From the NCBI GenBank assembly GCA_026394195.1, contig JAPKYS010000055.1, positions 35,325 to 99,324 of the forward strand: a stretch of 64,000 bases of DNA, read 5' to 3'. Source of the stretch: a bacterium. Its GTDB lineage: Bacteria > Electryoneota > B3-LCP. Position 1 is the stretch's first letter, and the number at the start of each line of letters is the position of its first letter. The notes under the pieces are model-generated. The model was not told the DNA's origin. It searched no databases and saw nothing but the letters and a program-made list of their open reading frames with translations. Position numbers and translations under genes: made by a program. Shown piece after piece: positions 44,832 through 52,717 of the stretch.

Positions 44832-45311
44832 ATGAAAAACCTTAAGACCGTTCTTCTAATCTTGGGATGCCTCGCCGCTGCCGCCGTCATATTGATCAGT
44901 CAGCAGTCAACTTCAGCAGCAGATAATCCAGCGACTTCAAAGACCGCCACCCCGGCTGTTGATCAGCAGTTATATGCCCAGGCATCATCATCCGGCGATC
45001 CTGCTATCAACAAGAAAGCCATTTACGGCGAGTTGAAGAGATTGATGAAAGAGTACCGCCGCGCCAATGAGGCGGGCGCCAAAGCGCGCATCGAAACGCG
45101 TATGGATGACTTGGTCGGACAATTACTCGACGCTAAAGTTGTCTCGCAACAACAGCACATTTCCGACCTCGAAGCCAAATTAACTGCGGCGCAGGACCAT
45201 CTCCATCAGATGCAGCTCCACAAGCAAGACCTCATTCATGAAGGCGTTCAACGGGCGTTACAGCAGGGTCAGTTACCTGATTTTGAAAAAAAACAGGGCG
45301 TATCTCAATAA
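44832..45311 (+). CDS. Exported or anchored coiled-coil protein of unknown function
   Basis: 159 residues from the ATG at 44832 (AAAGGAG 7 nt upstream). A signal peptide or anchor ('VLLILGCLAAAAVILISQQSTSAA') is followed by a Ser/Thr/Ala-rich linker. Then come about 100 residues of charged helix ('KKAIYGELKRLMKEYRRANEAG', 'HISDLEAKLTAAQDHLHQMQLHKQDL') with heptad-like spacing. I do not recognise the family. It is divergent from the MinD-like gene and ends at a terminator. Confidence 0.75.
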   Translation: MKNLKTVLLILGCLAAAAVILISQQSTSAADNPATSKTATPAVDQQLYAQASSSGDPAINKKAIYGELKRLMKEYRRANEAGAKARIETRMDDLVGQLLDAKVVSQQQHISDLEAKLTAAQDHLHQMQLHKQDLIHEGVQRALQQGQLPDFEKKQGVSQ

Positions 45312-45332
45312 CCACTCTGATCCGACTCTTTG

Positions 45333-45364
45333 AAAGGCGCTGGGTGCAAGTCCGGCGCTTTTTT
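45333..45364 (+). terminator. Terminator after the coiled-coil gene
   Basis: AAAGGCGC pairs with GCGCTTTT (one G-U) around a 14-nt loop, followed by TTTTTTA. Confidence 0.6.
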
Positions 45365-45453
45365 ATTTACTCATCTTATAAAGAGAGTGTTGAAAATTAC
45401 TTTTACGCATCCTTGCAGGGGCGAAATCCCGAAGCAGTTTATAAACGCAAGCA

Positions 45454-45543
45454 GTCATTGTGAGGCTCCACAGGAGCCGAAGCAATCTCGTCCCCGGGTC
45501 GACCGGATTGCTTCGTCATCCCAATGGGATTCCTCGCGATGAC
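45454..45543. repeat. 90-bp imperfect palindromic repeat (GTCATTG...CGATGAC type)
   Basis: The outer arms GTCATTGTGAGG and CCTCGCGATGAC, and the inner arms GAAGCAATC and GATTGCTTC, form a long hairpin. The 'GTCATTGCGAGG ... GAAGCAATC' pattern is a widespread intergenic repeat in many unrelated bacteria. Confidence 0.7.
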
Positions 45544-45643
45544 GCGCAAGTTGCGATTATTAGTTAAAAAACATTAAGCGGTCTGATTAAGAATTCCTTT
45601 CAGAGATCAGAATCTCTGACAAGATTCATTTTCAGGATATTCC

Positions 45644-45672
45644 TTGAAATTATCACATAAATTGCGTATAAT
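45644..45672 (+). promoter_or_regulatory. Promoter for the EamA transporter gene
   Basis: TTGAAA, 17 bp, TATAAT (perfect -10 box). Transcription would start near 45679, 55 nt before the ATG. Confidence 0.75.
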
Positions 45673-45733
45673 GGTGTGCCGGATTGATCAAGGCAATCAA
45701 TTGGCAATCAGACTGCGTTTCTCATAAAAATCC

Positions 45734-46630
45734 ATGCTTACGCAAATTCCTTACCTCGGAGAAATATCAGCGCTGGCAACAGCGTTTATCTGGGGTCTCG
45801 CCGTTATACTCTTCAAGAAAAGCGGCGAGACCGTTCACCCCATCGGTCTTAATCTGGTCAAGAATCTGCTGGCGGTGGTGCTGATCTTGATCACGATGGT
45901 GTTCATTCAGCAAACCTTTCCGCAACCGGTATCTTCCCGCGATTACTGGCTGTTGATACTATCCGGAGCGTTGGGAATTGGCATCTCGGATACGCTTTTT
46001 TTCATGTGTCTGAACCGCTTGGGCGCTGGTCTGACTGCGATCATCGACTGCCTTTACAGTCCTTTTGTCATCGGACTTTCGATCCTCTGGCTGAAAGAAA
46101 CTCTCAGCTTGTTCCAAATTTTCGGTGTGTTGTTGATCATCCTGGCAATTCTTGTAGCCACACAGAAGAAGGGACGGGCAGGGCTCTCCACCAGGGATCT
46201 CTTCTGGGGGATCTTCTTCGGTGTGCTGGCGATGGTTACCGTGGCTGTGGGCATTGTAGTCATCAAGCCGATATTATCAAGATCGCCCTTATTGTGGGTT
46301 TCGCTGGTTCGTTTCGCCGGTGGTGTAGGCGTTCTGATCTTGGTGTTGTTGTTTCATCCCCGGCGCCGCAGCATCCTAACCTCGATTATCGGGGTAAAAT
46401 CCTGGGGCTATACCCTGTCAGGATCATTTGTCGGCGCCTACCTTGCCTTGATCATCTGGCTGGCAGGAATGAAGTTCACCCAGGTTTCGACCGCGGCTGC
46501 ATTGAATCAGACTAGCAGTGTCTTCGTTTTCATCTTCGCCGCGCTGATTCTCAAGGAACCGATCAACCTGCAGCGGACTGCCGGTATTGTCATGGCTGTC
46601 GCCGGAGTATTCATGGTAACCTTCGGTTGA
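45734..46630 (+). CDS. EamA/DMT-family permease
   Basis: 298 residues with ten hydrophobic helices in two EamA halves. The first half starts 'LGEISALATAFIWGLAVILFKKSGE' and ends 'IIDCLYSPFVIGLSILWLKETLSLFQIFGVLLII'. The second ends 'QTSSVFVFIFAALILKEPINLQRTAGIVMAVAGV' (segments shown in part). The repeated '...ILKE...' glutamate near the end of helices 4 and 9 is the DMT signature. It is probably an inner-membrane exporter of a small metabolite; the substrate is unknown. It has its own promoter. Confidence 0.92.
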   Translation: MLTQIPYLGEISALATAFIWGLAVILFKKSGETVHPIGLNLVKNLLAVVLILITMVFIQQTFPQPVSSRDYWLLILSGALGIGISDTLFFMCLNRLGAGLTAIIDCLYSPFVIGLSILWLKETLSLFQIFGVLLIILAILVATQKKGRAGLSTRDLFWGIFFGVLAMVTVAVGIVVIKPILSRSPLLWVSLVRFAGGVGVLILVLLFHPRRRSILTSIIGVKSWGYTLSGSFVGAYLALIIWLAGMKFTQVSTAAALNQTSSVFVFIFAALILKEPINLQRTAGIVMAVAGVFMVTFG

Positions 46631-46763
46631 TACCTTCCGTGCCAGCGATAGTTGTGCAAGATTCCTTCAATCCCTGTATCCACACTTCCAACCCCAGCCG
46701 CCATCTTCAGCGTATCTCTATCGAGAGACACAGTTCCAACGACTTCAACACGGCTAATTTGTC

Positions 46764-47651
46764 ATGATACTGATTATTGGCGCAACCGGCACTGTCGGGC
46801 GGGAAGTCGTCAAACTGCTGACGGCGAAGGATACCCGAATCCGCGTGCTTACACGCCGCCCCGATGCTACGCCGTTTACAGCGTCCCCTATACTGGAAAT
46901 CGTTTCCGGAGATCTAAACGGACTCGACAGCCTTAAACCCGCCATGCGAGGAGTGACCCGTGTATTCATATCATCCTCCTCCGACCGTCAGCAGGTTGAA
47001 TTGCAGGGAAACGCCGTCAAGGCAGCCGTGCAGGAAGGGGTGCGGCATATCGTCAAATTGTCCACTTTGGGCGCGAAACCTGATAGCCCCATCACCTTGA
47101 GCCGAATGCATCATCAAACGGAACAGCAAATCATCGCTTCGGGTCTTGATTATACTCTGCTCCGCCCTCACAATTTTATGCAGAATACGCTGCTGTTTGC
47201 CCGCAGTATTATTTCGGAAGGCGCTTTTTACGCTCCACTGGGTGACGCCAGGATCAGTATGGTAGACGCCCGGGACGTAGCTGCCGTGGCGGCGTCGGCT
47301 TTATCGGGAGAAGGACACGAGGGTAAAATTTACAGCATAACCGGTCCGGAAGCGATATCGTACAACCAGGCAGCCCGGGAAATTTCTGCAATCGTGGGGC
47401 GGAGAATCACCTACGTCAGCCTTTCGGAAGGTGATGCCAGCCGGGCTATGCTGGAGTCCGGCAACCCCGAGTGGATGGTTGAGGATCTGATCAGATTGTA
47501 TCGTCAATTTCGCAAAGGGGGCGGGGAATTGGTGACGCAAACTGTTCAGGAAATTACCGGTCGGGAACCCATCAATTTCAATCAATTCATCAGAGATTAT
47601 GCCCATGTATTCAGGGGGGATACAGCTTCGATTCCTCAGGGTACGCTTTGA
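46764..47651 (+). CDS. NmrA-like NAD(P)-binding SDR protein
   Basis: 295 residues. The dinucleotide loop is 'LIIGATGTVGREVV' (G-x-x-G-x-x-G), then 'RVLTRRPD' with Arg/Arg suggesting NADP. 'VKLSTLGAKPDSP' and 'YTLLRPHNFMQN' follow; the catalytic Tyr-x-x-x-Lys of classical SDRs is absent, as usual in the NmrA/QorB/ladderlectin-type atypical SDRs. It may be a redox sensor or a quinone/nitrosothiol-type reductase. It is followed after 27 bp by tusA, dsrE and a desulfurase-like gene, all on the same strand. Confidence 0.85.
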   Translation: MILIIGATGTVGREVVKLLTAKDTRIRVLTRRPDATPFTASPILEIVSGDLNGLDSLKPAMRGVTRVFISSSSDRQQVELQGNAVKAAVQEGVRHIVKLSTLGAKPDSPITLSRMHHQTEQQIIASGLDYTLLRPHNFMQNTLLFARSIISEGAFYAPLGDARISMVDARDVAAVAASALSGEGHEGKIYSITGPEAISYNQAAREISAIVGRRITYVSLSEGDASRAMLESGNPEWMVEDLIRLYRQFRKGGGELVTQTVQEITGREPINFNQFIRDYAHVFRGDTASIPQGTL

Positions 47652-47678
47652 AGAGCTTCTGTAAGGAAATACTGCTTG

Positions 47679-47915
47679 ATGGAAATAAAACCTACGACTG
47701 AGCTTGATTGCATCGGCTTCTACTGTCCCATCCCCATCATCAAGACTCGGGAGTTGATGGATACAATGCAGCCGGGCGATATCTTGAAGATAGAAGCCGA
47801 CGACCCCGCCGCCGAAGCAGATCTGAAAATCTGGGCGAAGCGGACCGGCAACCGCCTGCTGCAATTTACCCGACAGGGCGCTATATTGACTTTTCTAATC
47901 GAAAAAGTAGGATAA
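47679..47915 (+). CDS. tusA: TusA-family sulfur carrier protein
   Basis: 78 residues from the ATG at 47679 (a TTG just before is also in frame). The two-layer alpha/beta TusA fold shows 'ELDCIGFYCPIPIIKTRELMD', where 'YCPIP' is the C-P-x-P sulfur-carrying motif. 'MQPGDILKIEADDPAAEADLKIWAKRTG' follows (in pieces), a hallmark of the family. The motif Cys carries a persulfide. It sits 3 bp before dsrE, so it is part of a sulfur-relay set. Confidence 0.92.
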   Translation: MEIKPTTELDCIGFYCPIPIIKTRELMDTMQPGDILKIEADDPAAEADLKIWAKRTGNRLLQFTRQGAILTFLIEKVG

Positions 47916-47918
47916 CTC

Positions 47919-48281
47919 ATGAAGAACGAAAACCTGATCCTCTACGTTCAGACCACCAACCAGCCGGAAAAACAGTATTCTCCGCTGGTTTTAGCGCAGA
48001 CGGCTCGAGCTATGGATTTGGAAGCAAGGCTGTATTACCTGGGTCTGGGACTAACCATCCTGATGCCCGGTGTGGCGGATGGCATCAAGGTCGGATCATT
48101 CCCCAGCGTGGGCGAAATGCTGAAGAAAGCGATGGATATGGGTGTGCAGGTGTACGCCTGCGAAGCCTCGAAGCAACTCATGGGACTCGATAAAGTGCAA
48201 TTGCTGCCGGGAGTGAAGATTATCGGAGCCGCCACTTTGAATGATATGGCTTTGGAAGCCGGAACTACCATGTGGTTTTAA
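47919..48281 (+). CDS. DsrE-family persulfide-handling protein
   Basis: 120 residues, one DsrE/DsrF-like domain. 'LVLAQTARAMDLEARLYYLGLGL' is the N-terminal helix-strand unit. 'MGVQVYACEASKQLMGL' carries the single conserved Cys (about residue 86) in the position of the DsrE active Cys. 'GAATLNDMALEAGTTMWF' is the terminal pattern. DsrE-like proteins pass or bind sulfane sulfur, usually with TusA. It lies 3 bp after tusA, with the desulfurase-like gene 55 bp downstream. Confidence 0.88.
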   Translation: MKNENLILYVQTTNQPEKQYSPLVLAQTARAMDLEARLYYLGLGLTILMPGVADGIKVGSFPSVGEMLKKAMDMGVQVYACEASKQLMGLDKVQLLPGVKIIGAATLNDMALEAGTTMWF

Positions 48282-48336
48282 TCATGACTACCGGAATTCC
48301 CCGAATATCAGCCGCCACATTTCGGATGAGGTCTGC

Positions 48337-49506
48337 ATGACGATCGACAAATCCAAAGCAAGGATATACCTTGATTACTCTTCGGTCACGCCGGTGGATG
48401 AACGTGTGCTGGCTTTCGCGCAGAAATTTCTGACCACTGCTCTGGCGAACCCGTTGGGACTGCACCGGTCGGGTCAGGAAGCCGGAATGGCTATCGAAGA
48501 GGCGCGCCTGCAAGTTGCCAACCTGATCCATGCTGAAGACCCGAAATCGATAGTCTTCACCAGCGGCGCAACAGAAGCCATTAATATTGCGGTGCGAGGC
48601 ACCGCCCTCCGCCATAAGGATAAAGGGCGCCGAATTGCGGTCAGCGCCATCGAACACATTTCCACCTTCAATTCCAGCAAAGATTTAAAGAAAAACGGTT
48701 ACGAACTGGCTGTTATACCGGTGGATTCGACCGGTTTGTTGCTGCTGGACGAACTTCGACGTCGTCTCACCCGGGAAACAACCGTTACTTCGATTATGTA
48801 CGCCAACAGCGAAATCGGCACGGTTCAACCGATTTTCGAAATCAGCAGAATCGTGCACGAACAGGGAATGTACCTGCACGTGGACGCTACGGTTGCTGCA
48901 GGAAAAATTGCCATCGACGTACAGAAAGAGGAGATTGATCTACTAACACTCTCATCGAACGAGTTGGGAGGACCCCAGGGGGCGGGAGCGCTCTACATCA
49001 AACCCGGCGTCAAGGTGCAGCCGGTGAGTTTTGGCGGCGGGCAGGAAAGAGGGTTACGGTCGGGGACTGAGAATCTATTTGCCATCGCCGGTATGGGCGA
49101 AGCCGCACGCCTTGCCGCCGCAGAACTGGGGGAGAACCAGCGCCTGGTTCGACTCCGCGATGAGCTGATCGAAGCCATTTCCACGATTCCCGGCGCGCGG
49201 CTGACCGGTCATCCCCACCATAGACTGCCTAATCATGTCAGCTTCGTATTTACCGGCGTCGAAGGTGAGAGCATCATCTTGAATCTGGATGCCGAATACA
49301 ACATCCAGGCCGCGACGGGATCCGCCTGCTCGGCGCGGACGCTGGAACCATCCCACGTGCTGGTTGCCATTGGCCTTGAAGCTGAAGAAGCGCACAGTTC
49401 CCTGGTGATGACCCTGGGGCGGACAACCCAGCAAAGCGAGCTCCCCTACATTATCAACGCAGTGAAACAGACCGTGGAAAAATTGAGGGGGTTGGATTGG
49501 GCGTGA
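48337..49506 (+). CDS. Cysteine-desulfurase-like protein lacking the PLP lysine (NifS/IscS fold)
   Basis: 389 residues from the ATG at 48337 (GAGG 5 nt upstream), full length for the family. The fold is clear: 'YLDYSSVTPVDERVL', 'FTSGATEAINIAVRG', 'GALYI', 'GGGQERGLRSGTENL'. With a constant +3 offset to E. coli IscS, His104 (here H107), Asp180 (D183) and the persulfide Cys328 (C331 in 'GSACSARTLEPSH') are kept. But PLP Lys206 is Glu209, His205 is Asn208, Gln183 is Val186, Asn155 is Ser158, and substrate Arg354 is Val357. It therefore cannot form the usual PLP Schiff base and is predicted inactive as a desulfurase. It is downstream of tusA and dsrE, suggesting a persulfide acceptor or scaffold role (inference). 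Confidence 0.9.
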   Translation: MTIDKSKARIYLDYSSVTPVDERVLAFAQKFLTTALANPLGLHRSGQEAGMAIEEARLQVANLIHAEDPKSIVFTSGATEAINIAVRGTALRHKDKGRRIAVSAIEHISTFNSSKDLKKNGYELAVIPVDSTGLLLLDELRRRLTRETTVTSIMYANSEIGTVQPIFEISRIVHEQGMYLHVDATVAAGKIAIDVQKEEIDLLTLSSNELGGPQGAGALYIKPGVKVQPVSFGGGQERGLRSGTENLFAIAGMGEAARLAAAELGENQRLVRLRDELIEAISTIPGARLTGHPHHRLPNHVSFVFTGVEGESIILNLDAEYNIQAATGSACSARTLEPSHVLVAIGLEAEEAHSSLVMTLGRTTQQSELPYIINAVKQTVEKLRGLDWA

Positions 49507-49626
49507 ACGATTGGATGAAGGGATGAATTGTTTTTCTCGTCATTTATTCCAACATAACGCGATTTGAATCGTTAAACTGTTAAAGGATCAAACAGGTCAG
49601 TATTAGCAAAATCTATGGAGGTCATC

Positions 49627-50226
49627 ATGGAATATAAATTAGCGCCACTACCCTACGCGTACGAAGCCTTGGAACCGCATATCGATGCACAGACCATGCA
49701 TCTGCACCACGACATTCACCATCTGGGCTATGTGAACGGGCTGAATAATGCGTTGCAGAAACTGGAACAGGCGCGTCAAGCCAATGACTTCGCCTTAGCC
49801 AAGCACTGGGAGCGCGAAGTTGCCTTTCACGGTTCGGGTCACGTCCTGCACGAAATCTTCTGGACGATCATGTCTCCTAACGGAGGAGGCGAGCCTTCAG
49901 GAGCGCTGGGGACTGCCATTAAAGAGACTTTCGGCAGCTTCGACCAGTTTAAAAATCACCTGACCGCCGCCACCAATCAGGTTGAAGGCAGTGGCTGGGG
50001 GATTCTCGCCTACAACTTGCAGTTGGGGGCTTTACAGATTCTTCAGGCTGAAAAACATCAGGACCTGACGGTCTGGGGGGCTTACCCACTGCTGGTTATC
50101 GATGTGTGGGAACATGCTTACTACCTGAAGTATCAGAACAAGCGGCCCGACTACGTCAAGGCCTTTTTCAACGTCATCAATTGGAATGAAGTCGCCAGTC
50201 GATATGCTAAAGTCAGCAAAGGATGA
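49627..50226 (+). CDS. Superoxide dismutase, Mn-type signature
   Basis: 199 residues from the ATG at 49627 (GGAG upstream). Metal ligands: His27 in 'LHHDIHHLGYVNGLN', His in 'GHVLHEIFW', and Asp/His in 'VIDVWEHAYYL'. A Gly stands where iron SODs carry their Gln ('GSGHVLH'), and 'KHQDL' supplies the Gln typical of Mn SODs. The sequence ('LPPLPYDYDALEPHI'-like start, 'MSPNGGGEPSGAL') strikingly resembles haloarchaeal SODs as I remember them. It disproportionates superoxide. It has its own terminators. Confidence 0.93.
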   Translation: MEYKLAPLPYAYEALEPHIDAQTMHLHHDIHHLGYVNGLNNALQKLEQARQANDFALAKHWEREVAFHGSGHVLHEIFWTIMSPNGGGEPSGALGTAIKETFGSFDQFKNHLTAATNQVEGSGWGILAYNLQLGALQILQAEKHQDLTVWGAYPLLVIDVWEHAYYLKYQNKRPDYVKAFFNVINWNEVASRYAKVSKG

Positions 50227-50250
50227 TTGAGTTACACTAGATAACAACCG

Positions 50251-50305
50251 GAACCCCGATGGCAGCATCGGGGTTCTTTTTAAAAGCGCAGGTTGCTGCG
50301 CTTTT
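50251..50305 (+). terminator. Tandem terminators after sod
   Basis: GAACCCCGATG-gcag-CATCGGGGTTC-TTTTT (50251-50281), followed directly by AAAAGCGCAG-gttg-CTGCGCTTTT (50282-50305). The second overlaps a TTG formerly in frame with the next gene, which argues for the later start. Confidence 0.85.
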
Positions 50306-50331
50306 ACACTATCAGCCATGAGGATTTGATC

Positions 50332-51465
50332 GTGCTCATCTTTCTGCTCGTTTTTCTGACCATCTACGGCTCCCTGCATTACTACTTCTATGTGAAGATC
50401 AAGGCAGCCTTCGCTCTGGGATTTTACCCGCACTTAGGTATCATCCTCTTTCTGGCTGCCATGCTGCTGTCGCCCGTTGCTGAACACTTGTTCGAAGGGA
50501 TCGGGCAGCTCAGGGCGGCGAAAATTTCAGCCTGGATCGGTTACAGTTGGATGGGGATTCTGTTCCTCTTCTTCAGCGCGGCGCTTTGTTTGGATCTTTA
50601 TCGCCTCCTACTTCATATCGGCGGCAGCCTGCTGCCCATCGATGCAACCCCCCTGAAGCCGTCAGCGCGACTGGTTTTTCTGTTGCCGATGGCGCTGGGT
50701 GTGGTGATCTTCATATACGGGATTTTCGAGGCGAATAATTTGCGCGTTGAGAGAGTAACCATCCGCTCATCCAAGCTTTCTGCCTCGATAAGTAATTTCA
50801 AGATCGCTCAGATTTCCGACATTCACTCGGGGATAAACCATCAGAAGAGGATAATCGACCGGACTGTGGCGATTCTGAAGGATGAATCACCTGATCTGCT
50901 TATATCCACCGGTGATATGTTCGATTCCGGCGATTTCGATCATGCGTTCGACCCCTTAAAAAGCATCGAACCCAGGTTTGGCAAATTCGCCGTCACGGGC
51001 AACCACGAATTCTATGCAGGTTTGGAACGTGCTCTGAAGTGTACGAGGGAGGCAGGATTTATAGTACTGAGGGGAGAAACCGCTGAAGTGGGTGGCTTTC
51101 TAAATATCGTGGGAGTGGATGATCCGGCTGGGAATTATTCTCACAAGAACCCGAAAGAGGATGAGGCGGCGCTGCTCTCCTCCGTTCCACCCGACCGCTT
51201 TACTTTGTTACTCAAGCATCAACCCAGGGTTGATGTGCGATCCTTAGGGAAATTCGATCTTATGTTATCAGGGCATACCCATAATGGGCAGATATTTCCA
51301 TTCAATCTGTTGGTGCGCCCTTTTTATACCGCCAGCGCGGGGTTGCTGATTCTCGCAGGAGGATCGCAACTCTACGTCAGTCGAGGAACGGGGACCTGGG
51401 GTCCGCCGATTCGATTCCTGGCTCCACCGGAAGTGACGATCATCGAAATTGTCTCTGCCGATTGA
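50332..51465 (+). CDS. Membrane-anchored metallophosphoesterase (YkuE/YaeI-like)
   Basis: 377 residues from the GTG at 50332, 8 nt after GAGG. The frame is open from a TTG at 50293, which lies in the terminator. Four hydrophobic helices (residues 1-130) precede a calcineurin-like domain: 'AQISDIHSG', 'LISTGDMFDSGDFD', 'VTGNHEFYAG', 'LLKHQP', 'MLSGHTHNGQIFPFNLLV'. All metal ligands are present. Relatives act on lipid intermediates such as UDP-diacylglucosamine. The substrate is unknown. Confidence 0.87.
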   Translation: MLIFLLVFLTIYGSLHYYFYVKIKAAFALGFYPHLGIILFLAAMLLSPVAEHLFEGIGQLRAAKISAWIGYSWMGILFLFFSAALCLDLYRLLLHIGGSLLPIDATPLKPSARLVFLLPMALGVVIFIYGIFEANNLRVERVTIRSSKLSASISNFKIAQISDIHSGINHQKRIIDRTVAILKDESPDLLISTGDMFDSGDFDHAFDPLKSIEPRFGKFAVTGNHEFYAGLERALKCTREAGFIVLRGETAEVGGFLNIVGVDDPAGNYSHKNPKEDEAALLSSVPPDRFTLLLKHQPRVDVRSLGKFDLMLSGHTHNGQIFPFNLLVRPFYTASAGLLILAGGSQLYVSRGTGTWGPPIRFLAPPEVTIIEIVSAD

Positions 51466-51466
51466 T

Positions 51467-52693
51467 CTATTCGTATCGCAACGCTTCAACTGGATCCAAC
51501 TTGGCAGCGCGGGCGGCAGGCCAGAAACCGAAAACGATCCCCACGAATGAGCAGAAGATCAACCCCAGGAAAATCGCCCAGATCGGCACAGCCGCGGGAA
51601 TGTTGAAGGCTTTGCCGATCCATAAGGGCAGAGTTACCCCCAACACCACACCAATCAACCCTCCCAATTCGGACAGGATGATCGCTTCAATTAAGAACTG
51701 TCTTAATATCTGTGATTTTCTGGCTCCGATGGCCATTCGCACTCCGATCTCACGGGTTCGTTCTGTCACCGAAACCAGCATGATGTTCATGATACCAATG
51801 CCTGCAACCAGCAGTGAAATAGAGCAAATCCCTATCGCAGCAATTTTGATCCATTTGGTCATCTCGTTGAAGTTGCTGATTAAATTTTCCGGAGCCCAGA
51901 TGGCGAAATTATTGGGTTGATCCGATTTTAATGCACGCAGCCTCCGCATCAGGAAAATTACTTCATCCTGCGCCTGGTGAAAAACCGCCGGCGATGCCGT
52001 CTTGACCGTTATATTGATGGAGCGATTTTTTCCATACAAATGTTCAAAAGTCGAAAAGGGGATGCAGACGTGCCAATCGTTCTGTGATCCAAAAATGCTG
52101 CCCATTTCAGCGAACACACCGACGATTTTAAACCGGCCACGATCCAGACGCACTTCTTTGTCGAGGGGATCCTCTGTGGGGAATAATTTACGAGCGATGC
52201 CGTCTCCGATGACGATGACCCGGCGTGCATGTTCCACGTCATCCATGCTGATGAACCTGCCGCGAGCGATATCGTAGCCGTTATTGGGAGCGAATTCCGG
52301 GTAACCGCCCGCCAGAGAGACCATCGGGTTGGTGCGTTCTGATCCCCTGGCCACCCAGTGCCCGAAATCCCAGACTTCCGGCCCAGCCTGCGACACAGAG
52401 GGGCAGTATTCCACAATCGCCAGAGCTTCCTCCAGTGTGATTTTGGGGCGATTATGATCCGAATCGTGGAAGTTGAATCCCATCTGCATATCGTAGCGCT
52501 GTACCTGGAAGACGTCGGCGGAAAGTTGACTCATCTGCTGTTCCACCTGCTTCTGCAATCCGCGGATGATGGTCATCATGCCGATAATGGTCGTCACCCC
52601 GATGATGACGCCCAATAAGGTCAGGAATGAGCGCAATTTGTGCGATAGGATGGCTTGCATAGCCATCCGCAAGGGTTCTACAATAACAAGCAT
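51467..52693 (-). CDS. MacB/FtsX-type ABC transporter permease
   Basis: 408 residues. TM1 lies in 'LRSFLTLLGVIIGVTTIIGMM'. A MacB-PCD periplasmic domain (residues 45-260) contains 'PEVWDFGHWVARGS' and 'RRVIVIGDGIARKLFP'. The FtsX domain has three C-terminal TMs with 'IGIMNIMLVSVTERTREIGVRMAIGARKSQI' (in parts) and ends 'ARAAKLDPVEALRYE', the family's classic tail. It would export peptides, lipids or siderophores, or work in mechanotransmission, with an ATPase encoded elsewhere; none is adjacent here. Confidence 0.92.
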   Translation of the reverse strand: MLVIVEPLRMAMQAILSHKLRSFLTLLGVIIGVTTIIGMMTIIRGLQKQVEQQMSQLSADVFQVQRYDMQMGFNFHDSDHNRPKITLEEALAIVEYCPSVSQAGPEVWDFGHWVARGSERTNPMVSLAGGYPEFAPNNGYDIARGRFISMDDVEHARRVIVIGDGIARKLFPTEDPLDKEVRLDRGRFKIVGVFAEMGSIFGSQNDWHVCIPFSTFEHLYGKNRSINITVKTASPAVFHQAQDEVIFLMRRLRALKSDQPNNFAIWAPENLISNFNEMTKWIKIAAIGICSISLLVAGIGIMNIMLVSVTERTREIGVRMAIGARKSQILRQFLIEAIILSELGGLIGVVLGVTLPLWIGKAFNIPAAVPIWAIFLGLIFCSFVGIVFGFWPAARAAKLDPVEALRYE

Positions 52694-52717
52694 GGTAGGC
52701 TCTGGAATTTAACCATT

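Larger units (their letters stand above)
45312..45733. other. Intergenic region (422 bp) with terminator, repeat and promoter
   Basis: It contains the terminator 45333-45364, the 90-bp inverted-repeat element 45454-45543, a hairpin CAGAGAT-caga-ATCTCTG (45601-45618) and the promoter 45644-45672. The short frames here show no protein character. Confidence 0.7.

Noticed and set aside
48241..48336. Longer N-terminus for the desulfurase-like protein
   Set aside because: It would overlap dsrE; the ATG at 48337 has a GAGG site and begins the family's usual N-terminus.
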